Of a stretch of DNA of 64,000 bases, positions 40,176 to 53,600 are shown in pieces. Source of the stretch: Xestospongia muta. Lineage: Eukaryota > Porifera > Demospongiae > Haplosclerida > Petrosiidae. A program made the position numbers and the translations under genes. The notes under the pieces were generated by a model. That model did no database searches and had not been told where the DNA came from. It saw only the letters and a program-made list of their open reading frames with translations. The stretch covers positions 13,454,192 to 13,518,191 of the forward strand of contig OY848917.1 in the NCBI GenBank assembly GCA_963693285.1, in the 5' to 3' direction. Within the stretch, counting starts at the first letter, position 1, and each line of letters opens with the position of its first letter.

Positions 40176-41643
40176 ATGCACGAGCCACGCCACAAATTTC
40201 AGTAGTCCACAATAGACGACGCTCCTTCCACTAAACTAAATGAGTTTGTCTCCGCCTTTTTGTCTGGGAAGCCATGTGTTCTCTATCTAGTCTCGCGTAG
40301 CCAGCCCCTCCCCACTACGTAAAGGCTCAGAGAAACTTTCATCACGAATCTAGGACTTAATCTTGCTTGGCAATTGAATGATACTATTACTTACTCAGTT
40401 ACAGCTTCACAGACATGTCAATCAGAGTGCAAAGTACCCAGTAAACGACTAAGCTTTTTTCCCTTTGATTGAAGAGAAATGCCGAGTCATCAAACAACAG
40501 TTTGTAATGTGCATCACGTGATCTTTAAAAATTTGACCACACCTTGTCCAATCTTAAATGTACATGTACATGCAGTATAGATCTACGCTGGGCACCGCAG
40601 CGAGGTTAAGCACTTTAGTGCATTTTTATTATTCATTTGTGTCAACAACCTACATGTGTGTACTTATGAAATATCTTTTCTATATGATGTATTACATGCT
40701 ATTAATATTTAGTGCTGGCTCAAATGTGGATTGGAAACAAAATAGCCATTTGAAATCAAGTCTGTTTTTTAGAAGTTTTAACAAACATTAGCATTGGGAT
40801 AAATAAGTTACAGTGAATCATTTTAGTGAATTTTGCCATTATAAGTACTTCTATATAATTATAAATACAGATAACATTCTCCCCAAACTTAATATTATCT
40901 GATGTGAAAAGTGTGACATGTTCATTCTAACCAGAAATAAGTCTAACATCTATGATAGCTCACTTGATGCTGTAACTAATCACTTTGTATATATATTGAG
41001 TTTCTCAGTATCGTCCACCAAATACCAAAGTGCAGATAATTATGAAATTTACCTTTTAAATGGAGTGTACGATAAGTAATGGTGTGACAAGTCTGTCTGA
41101 TATCAGAGAAAATATCTGAGCACTAAATCTTTTCAATAATTATTGTAATATATAATATATATAATTGCATTAGACCAGACCTCCCCTAACTTCAGTCACT
41201 ATCACTTATAAGATAAACTATATATTATATACATGAACTCAATCTACTTACTTTAGAAGTTTATATCTTCACAAATTTCTTACTTTTTTTAGAGCTGATG
41301 TTAACTATAATAAGTTTACCTGTAGCCTTGTTTAGTTACAATAATACAATAATAGCCACAATCTTTTTCTCTATTGAGGATATTACGTAAAACTTATCAT
41401 GCAACATATGTGAATATAATTAATTCACTCGGTACCTCAAAATAAGATACAATCAGTATTATCTTCCACACTCATTCGCTGTTGAGTATGTATTGAGTGA
41501 AAAGGTCATTGCTCTATCAATTTTATGATAAATTAATTTTCTATGATTAAAAAAATACTAACTGAATAACAAAAAAATATCGTGCATGGCCATGCAAGAA
41601 TAATAAAATTATATATATAGAACATGTATGCATGCATTGAGTG
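40176..41643. other. Intergenic region: gene C promoter side and recurrent 3' flank of gene D
   Basis: The part near 40176-40560 is GC-richer and presumably holds the gene C promoter. From about 40560 to 41643 the sequence matches both 32080-33061 and 60360-62620. A plus-strand frame at 40558-40791 (LIFSAGSNVDWKQNS) has a counterpart at 60348-60620 (LIYSAGSNIDWEQNN). Both look like scraps carried in the repeat; I do not call a gene. Confidence 0.6.
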
Positions 41644-44600
41644 TCAGGATAACAATTGTGTTGTAATTCCTAAGCGAATTAAAATACTAGACAATTTTCG
41701 CTTGGTAGCTTGGTCAGATCCTACTTTCTTTTGCCAGGCCAACAAAATGATAAATATACGTTGCCAACAAGAGTAGCGGGATAATGCCAAATGAATTTCT
41801 TCTTCTTTGTCTACTCCAAGAGCTGCTGCCAGTTGCTTCACTTCATCATGACTTTGAAGTTCTTTATCTAATTCCATAGCTAAATCAAAGAGCTTGTCTG
41901 GAGTAATAATATCTATACAAATATAAAAAATAAAAATTGAATCAATGCCAAGCAAGAGGCATCAAGTTAAGCTCTAAATTATGCTGATGTTGAACTAATT
42001 AATTGTTGTTGTTCTCATTATAAACTATCAGTGAATATTAGTATCAAACTATATACAGTGTCTTACCACTTTGTCTAAGAGTCTTTTCATACATCTAAAA
42101 AAGACAATAAATTTATATTATGTAAATAATGTGGATACTTAAGTCATAAACCAAAAGTGAAATTATAACTTACTTCTAAAATGTTCTCATTCCAACTCTT
42201 CCGGAGAGGACTTTTTGTAGCCTCACATGAATGACAAAGTTGTTTTGAAGGAAGCATTTCATAATTTGTTTTAACCTGATGACCTTCTTGGAGTTTTATA
42301 GGTTGAAGGCAAGCAAGAGCAAAATAATATGATAAATCTTTAATCATTTTACAGATTGTATCTAAAGCTCTTTTACAACATTGTAAAATCTTTTCGCAGA
42401 CTGAATCTAGCTCAGATCTATCATGATACTCAATTATCAACTCCAAATATGTGCTGTGGAAAATAACCTGAAGCTCATACTCTCGTGCTTTATATGTGAT
42501 TACAAACTTAACAACATTAATTTCACTAGTAGAAACAAACAATACATTCGATAAAGTAAGTAATTGTTGAGTAAACAGTCCTTGAACATCTGGAGGTGTA
42601 AATTTATAGTCATAAACAATGAATAATGAGTCAAATGATGTTTGTTGAGCTCTAAGATTACCTCTTCTAGCAGAGGGAACAAATAACAAAGAAGGAGGTC
42701 GTGAGTGACTTAGTGAAGCGGAAAAATGAGATACCCAGGTGTCAGAATAAGCTCTAGGGCGCATTTCCTTCTTAACTTGTTGCAATTTGTTACTGGGTAC
42801 CTCAGCAGCTAAACCTAAAGAGCAGAGTGTGGGTACTATCACTTCACTTGCTTCCTTTGATAAAAGCTCTATGACTTGCTGCTCAGAAAACAAGCCATCA
42901 AAAACTGCCTCTTCACTTCCTTTTGGAGGGTAAAAAAGATGGCACAAAAGGTTTACAAACTTGACTGGCTGAAGAATAATTGTATTTTTGAGGGGAGCAA
43001 TGTCTGGAATATAGAAAATGCTTGCAAATTCTGTAAAGGTTTGAAGAAATTCAAGATATTCATTACTTTTAATATCTAGTTCTAAAGCATATGCCTCAAG
43101 CTCATCTTTATCTATGAACATTCTATCAGTAAAATAAAATAAACTACGTAAGAATATCCAAGACAACTTTACATTTTCACGCAATGTTCCATACTTAACC
43201 ATGCTCTCAAACCAAAGTTTAAGTTGCTGTAAGTCACTATCATCATCAGGATTTAACACTAATATATTGTTTACAATGGTTTTTGGCAGCTCAAGACGCT
43301 GAGCTTCAGATGATAATGCATGACCAAGAGTTTCTTTAGCAGCCTCCTTCTTTTCTGGTGACAAGGACTTGTTAGAAGAGATAATAAATGCAACAGCTGG
43401 AGTCTGCAATGGAGTTTTAGGAACTGCTAAATATGTTTCTGCTGCAAATTGAAGCATGTAAGAGATTTTTGAACCTCTTTCCATTAGCGGCTTTTCTTTG
43501 TTGTAACCAGGAAAGCTAAGGTTAGGCTTTTCTTGTAACTTATGTATGTCAATGTCATCAATGCTGACTACAAAAAAGCCAAGTTGCCGATGAGCATAAC
43601 TTGAAATAAGAGACAAAAAGTTGTACACACTTTTGCTAAATTCTACATCAAAAATATTGCCAAAAACCATACCTGATGATACAACATGTTTTAGTTCTGG
43701 ACTAATGTCTGTTCGTCTTAATGTGCGATCAATATCACAATAAACACGATTAAGATGACTATTCAAAGTGTCATTATCAAAAATTTTCAGGACATCACCT
43801 GATAATGCATTTTGATCAAGCTCTATTTGCTGTCCCTGCAGGAGACTATCATGTAAAATAGCAGCACTACAAGCAAATGTGTGCATTGAACGTTGAGTAG
43901 AAGGCATCCACCACAATGATTCATCAGCTTTCCCTCCAAGGACAGATACACCATAATGAGATAGACCACACTCCTCATGTGTGTTCATTCTTATGTCGTC
44001 GGCAAAAACAGAGAGACAACTTTGTAGAAAACTTTGAACTAGTGTTGACTTTCCACAATGTGGTAGTCCACCCATTGCAGCTACAAACAAATTACAAGAG
44101 ACAGTCTTTCCTACAATGATATCTTTAAGGTCACTAACAGAGAGTATCAGAGTATCTAAAAGAATTAAATTATGTTCTTAGTTAAATAGTTGAAATACTA
44201 ACAAAAAGACAACATGCTTGATGGTATTATTTTGTTAATGATGCTTCGAATAGTCATATGCCACATAAAAGTCACACATAATAGACACTTCAGAGCCCAA
44301 AAGAGCTAAAACAATTAGCTCTGTCTACCATTTAAACACCTGAGACAAGTAATTTGGGCTGAAAATGTTAGCATGCATGCACATATGTATTTTAAATAAA
44401 TTTCTTACTTGGTTTATCCTTCATTTTGATCAATTTATCCATAATATTGTTAAGTATGGGATCATCAGGAAAGTCTAAACCAGTGTTGTCTGACAAGATT
44501 GAAGATAGTGTGACCCATCCGAGCATTGAGTCTTTTTGCAATGTAAATGAACTGCTATCCTGTTGAAAACAATAATTAATTTTTTACATTACTTGCTCTT

Positions 44601-47600
44601 ATACACAATTGATCTGCTCATTGATTCTATCATCAAAACAGATAACATTTCTAACCTCAAAAACCAAAAAGTATATTCTTATACTGAACATTATAAGTGT
44701 AACAACCATAGGCATGGCAATTGACATCAGTATAACCATATTCTGCAAGTGACAGTTCTTTAAGGCTTTGTAATCTTCACTAAGTTGAATATTTATATAT
44801 AGCTTTTGTAACACTCACTATAGTAGTATAGTCTCATAATAGCAACAGCTACCTCCTTATGTATTACTTATGATTACAACTATTGGTATACATGAATTTG
44901 GCATGCATAACTTCAGAACAAAACATCTTATTAAAAGTTTCACTTTGAATTTGTAGGAAAAAATACCATCTATAGTTAATTTTCTGTGTAAAATTAACTT
45001 TAAAACATTATTGTTTTATAAAGGCAATGCCACTGCTAGCTAATAACGTTCATAGTTCCCTTGAGCACTTATAAATCACACAACACCATAGTGTTCATAT
45101 GCAGCACATGACATCACTACATTGTATGGCAGACTACTATTATGTATTACATAATTAAATACATAATGTATAACTGAAAGAATGAGTTATATAACAATAG
45201 AAGACCTTTGTGGACGTCGTTTGAATGACTGACTCTCCAGAAGACTGTGAAATCATACTTTTAGTATCATCAGCATTGTCCTGTGATGACAATAAAGAAT
45301 AATATTTTATGCTTATACTCATTATTATGAACAAAACATATGCTTGGATACTACCCCTTTGCTTAGTACTAATAACAGAAATCTACCTTAAATTGCCTGC
45401 TACTACATCACAAAATTTGTACATCAACATACAAGCCCTTCCCTTTTCCTTGTGTCTGAATGTCAAAAGGTTCCTAACAATCCATCTTGCACATTTATTT
45501 ACAATAATAACAACTTCTGTCTTTAGATCTGTTGATTGAAATGAGGATTCATAGCCACTATTGTTACAGTTGCTTTCTTCATACATGCATTGATATCCCT
45601 AATGAAGGCTTTATTGTCTTAAACTAGTGCTCCTTGCTAGCCATTTAATATTAGTAATAATATTATTCCTACATAGCACTTCATACAACACATCTACTTA
45701 ATAGTGAGAAGTACTGATGATGTATTTACAAGTGTTTTAATACGTTATAAATAATTTGTTTCTCATTTCATTACCTTTGAGAACTTATCTCCCAATTGAT
45801 CACCAGTTTGTGATTGTTTCTATAAAAGAAACAAGCAAGTTTATCTTAACATTTCCACTAGATATTTAAGGTGCTACTATATTAATGACTAGAGATTCAT
45901 GTAAGCTGTAATTGGTCTTGTTTGATCTAGAAAACATGACACTCATTTTTTACTATCTAGCACTCTGTGAATGCAAGACAGTCCTATAATCATTTTGATC
46001 TACATAGTACATATATCTATATATAAGTATGCCCACTTTTACAACTTTAATGTATTATTGTATGTGAGTTTTGAGTGATGAATGAAAGTAAACTGCAATC
46101 TTTAACTGTTAACACATATAGCAAACAATGAATTTCATTTACTATAACTGTGAGTCCTATGATGATGGAGGTGATTGACAATGCTTAAAGATTCTATCTC
46201 ACTTCCTTGGCTATGTTTCTAGTATTTTATAGCTAAAGTCACGTCTTCCACAGATTCCATTGCTAATTTGCAATGTTTGTAGCTCTAGTTAGTGTTTCAC
46301 TGTGAAGTCAGTATTTTCCAAAACAATTATAGGATGATTTTTTCTATTTTAATCTCATCATAATTATCTATAATTATTAACAGTGAATACATTTATATAG
46401 GTATTGTGACCTCCAATCCTTTATTTTAGTATGTTTTAATTACCAATAAACTACATCTGCTTTGTATAATCGAGCTTACCAATAAAACCTTATGTATTTG
46501 GAAGAGTACACACGTCGATAGATTATCAAAACCTTAAATATATTGCTTAAAGTTTAATGACAACTTTTCAAAGTACTTATTAATTATAACTAGTAAATCT
46601 CTTTTTTTGCTTGTTGCATTTAATTTACTAGTAGTACTTTGAGGTTTAGCTTACTGTTGGGAGGAAAATTAAAGGCTGTTCAGATCTTGAACCATATAAA
46701 ATACCGCCATCCTTGTCACTAACTATCTGTGATGATGAAACACAGATCACAATCATTAAACATGAATAACAAAATCATAAAATGTACACTAGTATAAATG
46801 AGATTGTCAACTTTTAACATATCTAAAAGTGCATGAGTCCATGCTTAAAGTATCATGGGAAAGTACCATATTAGCTACACACATAAATGCAATTAGCATG
46901 GGTTGGCTATACACAAGATCAGTAAGCCATAGTTTCACTTCCCACTCTAACATCTATGGTAAAGCCACATTTATTGACATGCTATACTCTTCAGTTGTCC
47001 ATGTATTTCAGTGCTTGAACAGATAAAAGTAGTACATTCTATTTCTTAAAGCATTCAAAATAAGAGATATAAAAGTGGGTATTTTATGTAAAATTATAAA
47101 TTTCTGTGTAAATGTGTTATTAAAAAGCCCTATTTTTATAATTATCAGCAGCAAACAGAATTAATTAAAAAAGAATATTGAATATCTTGTCATCACTACA
47201 TAGGCAGTGCCACTGACTGCCTGATAATAATACTTATAGTGCCCTTGAGCTTTTATAAGTCTGATAAAATCACATCACACCATAGTGTCCATATGTAACA
47301 CATGACATCATATACCTCGTGTACCAGAGAACTATTATGTACTACATATTAAATAACAACCATCGTGCATGTCATCATCAAACTTGTTGTGTTATGGCAC
47401 ATCAATCAATCTCTTGCATGTAGTTTGGTTGTAAACCCAGACAGTGTACATAATGTATAACTTAATGATTGAGCTATATAACCATAGCAGACCTTAGTGG
47501 ACATTGTTTGAATGGGTGACTCCCCAGAAGACTGTGAAATCATACTCTTAGTATCGTTAGCATTGTCCTGTGAAGACAATAAAGAATCATATTTTATGCT

Positions 47601-50600
47601 TATGTTCATTATTATTAAGAAAATTATGCCTGGGTACTACACCATTCCCCTTTGCTTAGTACTATTGACATAAATCTACTCCATGGGGTGTGCCATGCAA
47701 TCCTTTAGTATAACATTAGTTTTATTTCACACCTACAATTATTAATATTTAAGGTGTAGGATTTTGTTATAGTATGATATAGTGTAAAGGGTAGTAGATA
47801 GTAGTCAGTTTAATGACAAAATTTGTAACGAGTTTACATGCAGAAGTCTGGTCAAGGTCAGACAATGAATTAGGGACACACTATGAATTTTCAACTGCTT
47901 AAGCTACAACAATGGGTTCATGTGATTGTAATTTGAATCTTTCATCTATGTATCTCACAGCAATCTATGCATGGTCATTGAAGTTTCTCCTACTTGCTTC
48001 TCTATACTCTAGTATGCTATAATGCCTCCACAGATAACGTTTGTATTTTCAAGGCAATTTTAAGAGAAGTTTTATAATTATCATCTTGCATATGTAAATA
48101 CTATGTATATATGTTCTGTTTTAGCAATCTATAAGCTAAGTGAGTTGTTTATCATGGTCTGGTCCAGTCTGGACAGTAATTTTAGTCTTTATTTCATGAG
48201 CATTTATAAGTCTGATAAAATGATGTCACACTACAGTGTCCATATGCAGCAGCCCACATGACATCATATACGTTGTACACGAGACATGAAATGTTTAAAT
48301 AACAACTCTTGTGCATATGATTCTCAAACTTGTCATGTTATGGCACATCAATCAAGCCCTTGCATGTAGTTTGGCTATAATCCTGACAGTGTAGATAATG
48401 TATAACTGCATGATTGAGCTATATAACAATGGCTGACCTTCGTGAACACTGATTGAATGCCTGAATCCCATGAAGCCTGTGAAATCATACTTTTAGTATC
48501 GTCAATATTGTCCTATCATAACAATAAAAAATCATATTTTATGCATATACTCATTATTATTAACAAAATGTATGCCTTGGAACTACCCTTTTCTTCTTTG
48601 CTTAGTACTAACAACAGAATTCTACTTTAATACTACTACATCATAAAACATGTATATTGACATACAATCCTTCTGTTTTCATCATGTCTGAATGTCAAAG
48701 TTGTAGATAATGCACCTTAGACATTTGCTTAGAATAACAATAGCTTCTAGACTAAATATGCAATTAATCTCATTAATTCCTAACAGAACTGCCACCTGCA
48801 TGGGAATGACAGTTCTATCTGGATACTTATAGGGATGTATAAATAATTATATCAATAATTATGTTAAAGATTGAATACTGTCTTTAGATCTGTTGATTTT
48901 ATGAGGATTCATAGCTGCTACTTTTGCAGTTGTTTTCTTCATTCTTGCTTTGATACCCCTAACAAAGGCTATATTATCTGAAACTAGTGCTTGTTGCTAA
49001 CCATTTGATATAAGTACTAATGTTATTTCCTAAAATCCTAAATGCTTATGACAAATCAATATGACAATATTTCATAATATGATGTTAAAACCTGCCAAAA
49101 ATGAAAAGCAGCAAAATGCAGAACCCCACCAAAGTAATGGCCGATAACACTGACTGATATAAGTTTGATCCTCCCACTACATAATAACTTGCTAAGCAAG
49201 AAGTTGTTAATGCAAATAAAGATGGTATTAAAACAACAGGCTAGGATCGGTTTAACCAGTAATGTGACAATTCTTTAATCTCTACTAAGCTGTGTATTTT
49301 GTACACTTACATTAAGTGTTACAAAATATTCTTTTATATAGATTTGTAACATTTACTTGACAGTAGTTTCATGACAGCAACAGCTATCTACTTACTGCTA
49401 CGACTGTTGGCACAGAAGACAGTTAAGGTTTAACTAAGTAAAATTTACCATAACTTCAGAAAAAAACATTTCTACCAAAAAAACTACTTTGAATTGTAGG
49501 TAATAGTATTTTGTAGTTTTATTGAAGCAAACAACAGCCTTTAGGTAGAACAAATTGTAGACCTTGACTTTTTCGACTCTGCCCAACTTTGTATCTATAA
49601 ACACAACTACCTTTGCTGAATTAGAGCTGCTTTAGGTGCATTGACTGGTAAGACACACACACAAAGGAATCACCCTACCCATGCAGAGAGCAGTTAGGGT
49701 TGATATATATATCAACTGTAACATACCACTATACAATACAACTACATAATATAGTGACAAATACAAATACTGATATATTTGCAAAAGGTATGAGTTAGCT
49801 TGCACTTGGCACTGTCATTTACATAGTACTTACAGTGGATTATTATGGTGGTTTGACATTCGTAATTAGCATACCTTTGGTATTTTCTTTTCAAATAAGT
49901 TCTCAGAGTCAGAATTCAAAGGTAGATCAGCAGATAGTTCTGGCTGCTTTAGCTTATACTTAGAGCTCTATATAAATAGTAACAATTTTGTTACTTAGAG
50001 GTTTATTGTATAAATTCTATGGGCATGGCTTGTTGAAATACCTATTAACCATAGCCTATATTAACATAATTTTTGGCTCAAAATTAGGCATACACATTCT
50101 TACATATAAAATCAGTGATATGTAATAGGATGTGTGTAATCCTTAAACTCGTGATGTTACAATACATGCATCAACAAAGCCCTTACATGTAGTTTGGCTA
50201 TTAATCTTGACAATGTACATGTATATATAATATAACCATAATTATATAACTAAAACTTACCATTTGGAATACCATTTGAGTACCAACCTTTCCAGAAGCC
50301 TGTGAAACCATACTCTTAGCATCATCATCATTGTCCTATGATGATAATAAAGACTCACATTTGAGGCTTATACTCATTAACATAATATATGTCTGGGTAT
50401 CAGAGGCATAGCTAGACTTGAATTGATAGGACCCAATTTAAAACTTGTATCTAATTAATTATTCATAAGGATGTGGTCAATTGTTTGCCTTAATTTACAC
50501 CATCTAGTCTTATGCTATCTTACAAAGGTAATAATAAAAACATTCAATCTAATAGAGCTTAAAGAGAATAAGCAGTACCTTGGGACCTAAGTTTGCATTG

Positions 50601-53600
50601 ACCATGGAATCCTGACACCTGGGTTTAGATATAATACCATAGCTAGGTATACCCTTTCTTCTTTGCTTAGCACTATTGATAGAAATCTACTTCAAATTGC
50701 CAGATAAATAAATTAGCTACTACATAAGAAACTTCTACATACAGTCTGCTTTCATTCATTTCAATGTGTCTCAGTGTAAGAAGTTATAAACAATGCACGC
50801 ACCCTAGTAGACAAAATTGTTTAAATCAACAACTAATTCTGTTCCCAAGAGGCAATTAGTCTCATACGTGGCAAAATTGCCAACTGCATAAGCAATAAAT
50901 GAGAGTTCTAAACTTTGTTTATTTCAAGAATTGAACACTAACTCAGTGTTATAACTCTGGCTAGGATTAAATTAGAGAGAAATTGTTTATACCATTCAAA
51001 AGGCCTTGCAAGTCTATATATTTTATCAAGAACTAGAGCTCTAACTATTTAGGAAAGTTGCAAACCAGAAATTCAATATGAAGTGAATGGCATTCTTCAC
51101 ATTCTATATCATGATATCATGATATACCTGATATCATGCATAGTTGGCATATTATTAATAAACATTTGCACATTCTCCAGCTTCAGCAGAGAAGCTCTGA
51201 AGCTATTGAAAATACCTTTAATAGTAAAAATAGGATAGCTTAAGAAATAATAGTTACAAAGAACCACAAAAACTTCATGAATACTTGCAAAAACGCTGTA
51301 ATTACAATGCCATGCCCAATTAGATTAATGACATTGCTATAATTGAAATTCCATTAAAACACAGTCATTCTCAATATTAACAGGGTATATCTGGATCCAG
51401 CCTCATACCCTGGTGTTTGTGAAAAAAAGAACACCTGGTAACTAATGTTTGCATATGGACATAATTTCCACAGATTTATTGAATAATAGTATACTCTAGA
51501 AATCCACTTGTCAACTATGATATAAAAATTCCTTTTAGTATAATGTTTGACTATTTGTAATGGATACCTGTACTGCTGACAGCAACTTTTCTGCTGCTCT
51601 ACTCTACACTTTAAAGCAGCTAAGAGACCAAATCTGTCTCTTAAAAAAGAGTATCTCTTGTCCAGTGAAGCTGTGTATGATGAAAAAATGTCTTCCTGTG
51701 GTTACCAACTATTTGGTTTTGGAAAGATCAAGTTTGTGTTTTCAAGTCTGCTCATTCATAATGGATTACAAGCTAGATCTTGTTGGCACTCAGAACAACT
51801 GTTCTGTATTGATAATAAGTATTTTAGTAGCTTTAATGATAGACCAAGTCCAGAGTTTAAAATAACATCTAGTAGAGCAGTCATTCACAAAGCCCAATCA
51901 TTTTGATCCTAATTGCACTGAACAAGTGTATCGTTCTTTTTGCTTGCACAAAATCTCTGCGCAAATGACAAATTTGACTGTTTGAAGTCATGCTTAAGCT
52001 AGTGCAGTAAATAAAACATTATCAACATAAACCCTATCTATTGATTTGCCCTTCTCTTTAAAATGTCATACTTATGATGTCAATATATTGCATATATTAT
52101 AATTATGTGCATGTGCAAGCAATAATTACCAGGCGTTCTTTTCTTTCACGAACACCTAGGTATGAGGCTAATCTGGATCCAGATATTACTAGATATGTAA
52201 ATTATTGTGTTAAAACAATGCATATTACCTTTAGATCTGTTGATATAATTGAGAATTCATTTAAACTACCATGGTTGCTTTCTTCCTGAGGTCCAGTTTC
52301 AAATATCTATACAAGAGAGAATACATAAACCAGCAAGTCACTTGAAGTCAGTATGCTATGCATACAATATAATAATATACAATTCCTATAAGATGTGGGT
52401 TTACTTTTAAGAAAAGATGTGTAAACTATGCATGTAAGCATAGCAATTGGATAATAATATTCTTACGAAGAGACAACCACAAAGAACCACAAAAGCTTCA
52501 TTAATACTTGCAAAACGTTGCAATTATGATGCCATACCCAAATTAGATTAATAACATTGCTATAATTCCATTAAACCACAGTCATTCTTAATATTAACAG
52601 AGTATATCTGGTTCTAGAGAGTTTAACAGAGTAAACAACCAATAATGATTATCCATGTATGGAAGCCGAAAACGGACATTAACATTTAATTATACTACAT
52701 ATACTTTATATTATTTATAGACACCATCCCAAGCCTTCCTAAATTCTAAAGTGCATAGTAACTTGGAAAGTAGAAACAGATGTCCACCTTTAACTTCCAA
52801 ACAATAGAGACATACTATGTTTCAGGATGCAGTACTATACAAAATCTACAATAAAAAGTTTCATTTGCAATTTTGTTTTCTAACAATAGTTAACTACCTA
52901 ACATACACTGCATGTTGCTGGTGGAAAATCATGCTTGTGTGAAAAACATATGCTCACAATGTTTGTTTTTTTGTTACTGTTGATTAGACATATACAACAG
53001 AACAGTACTATAATTAACTTACAATAATTAACAATGTATGTATCAGAAAGTAATAACTAATTCAACTGGTAATGTACTATAAGTATACATGTTTCTTACT
53101 TAATAGAAAACAAGACAAATCTGATTTTCAAGACTTCAACTCAACACCCTGGATACTTGTTTAAAAAAACAACTTTTATACCAAGAGCCAATTAATCTCA
53201 TTAATCTTTTAGCAGAGCAGCCACCTGCTTGAGCATTGAATGACATTCAATTCTATCTGGTTACTACTAGGAATGTAATTAATTATATTAAAATAATGTG
53301 TACTATTTGTTGCTTTGTTTGAGAAATCACATAAACTATTGCAGTTACTTTCTTTGTAAGCATAGCAATATATAGTTTTGTTACCTAATATAAAGAAGAA
53401 TGCATGTATAAAGCAAATCACTTGAAGTCAGTATGCTGTACATATATGCACTACTAATAGCAATATATTCATTTAGGTTTGATTTACTTATAAGCAAAAG
53501 TGTGTGAATGCTGCATGCAGTATTGGCTTTGTCATGATCACATTGGTAAAGGTAACAAATGTCAGTCTCAAGCAGCCTTTTCTTGACTTTCTTGATATTG

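Noticed and set aside
45309..45539. Small plus-strand open frame as a gene
   Set aside because: It overlaps a decayed cassette exon on the minus strand and has no independent evidence.
51560..51906. Two overlapping plus-strand open frames as host genes
   Set aside because: They lie wholly inside the inverted-end element 51399-52169 and match nothing I know. They are treated as element interior.
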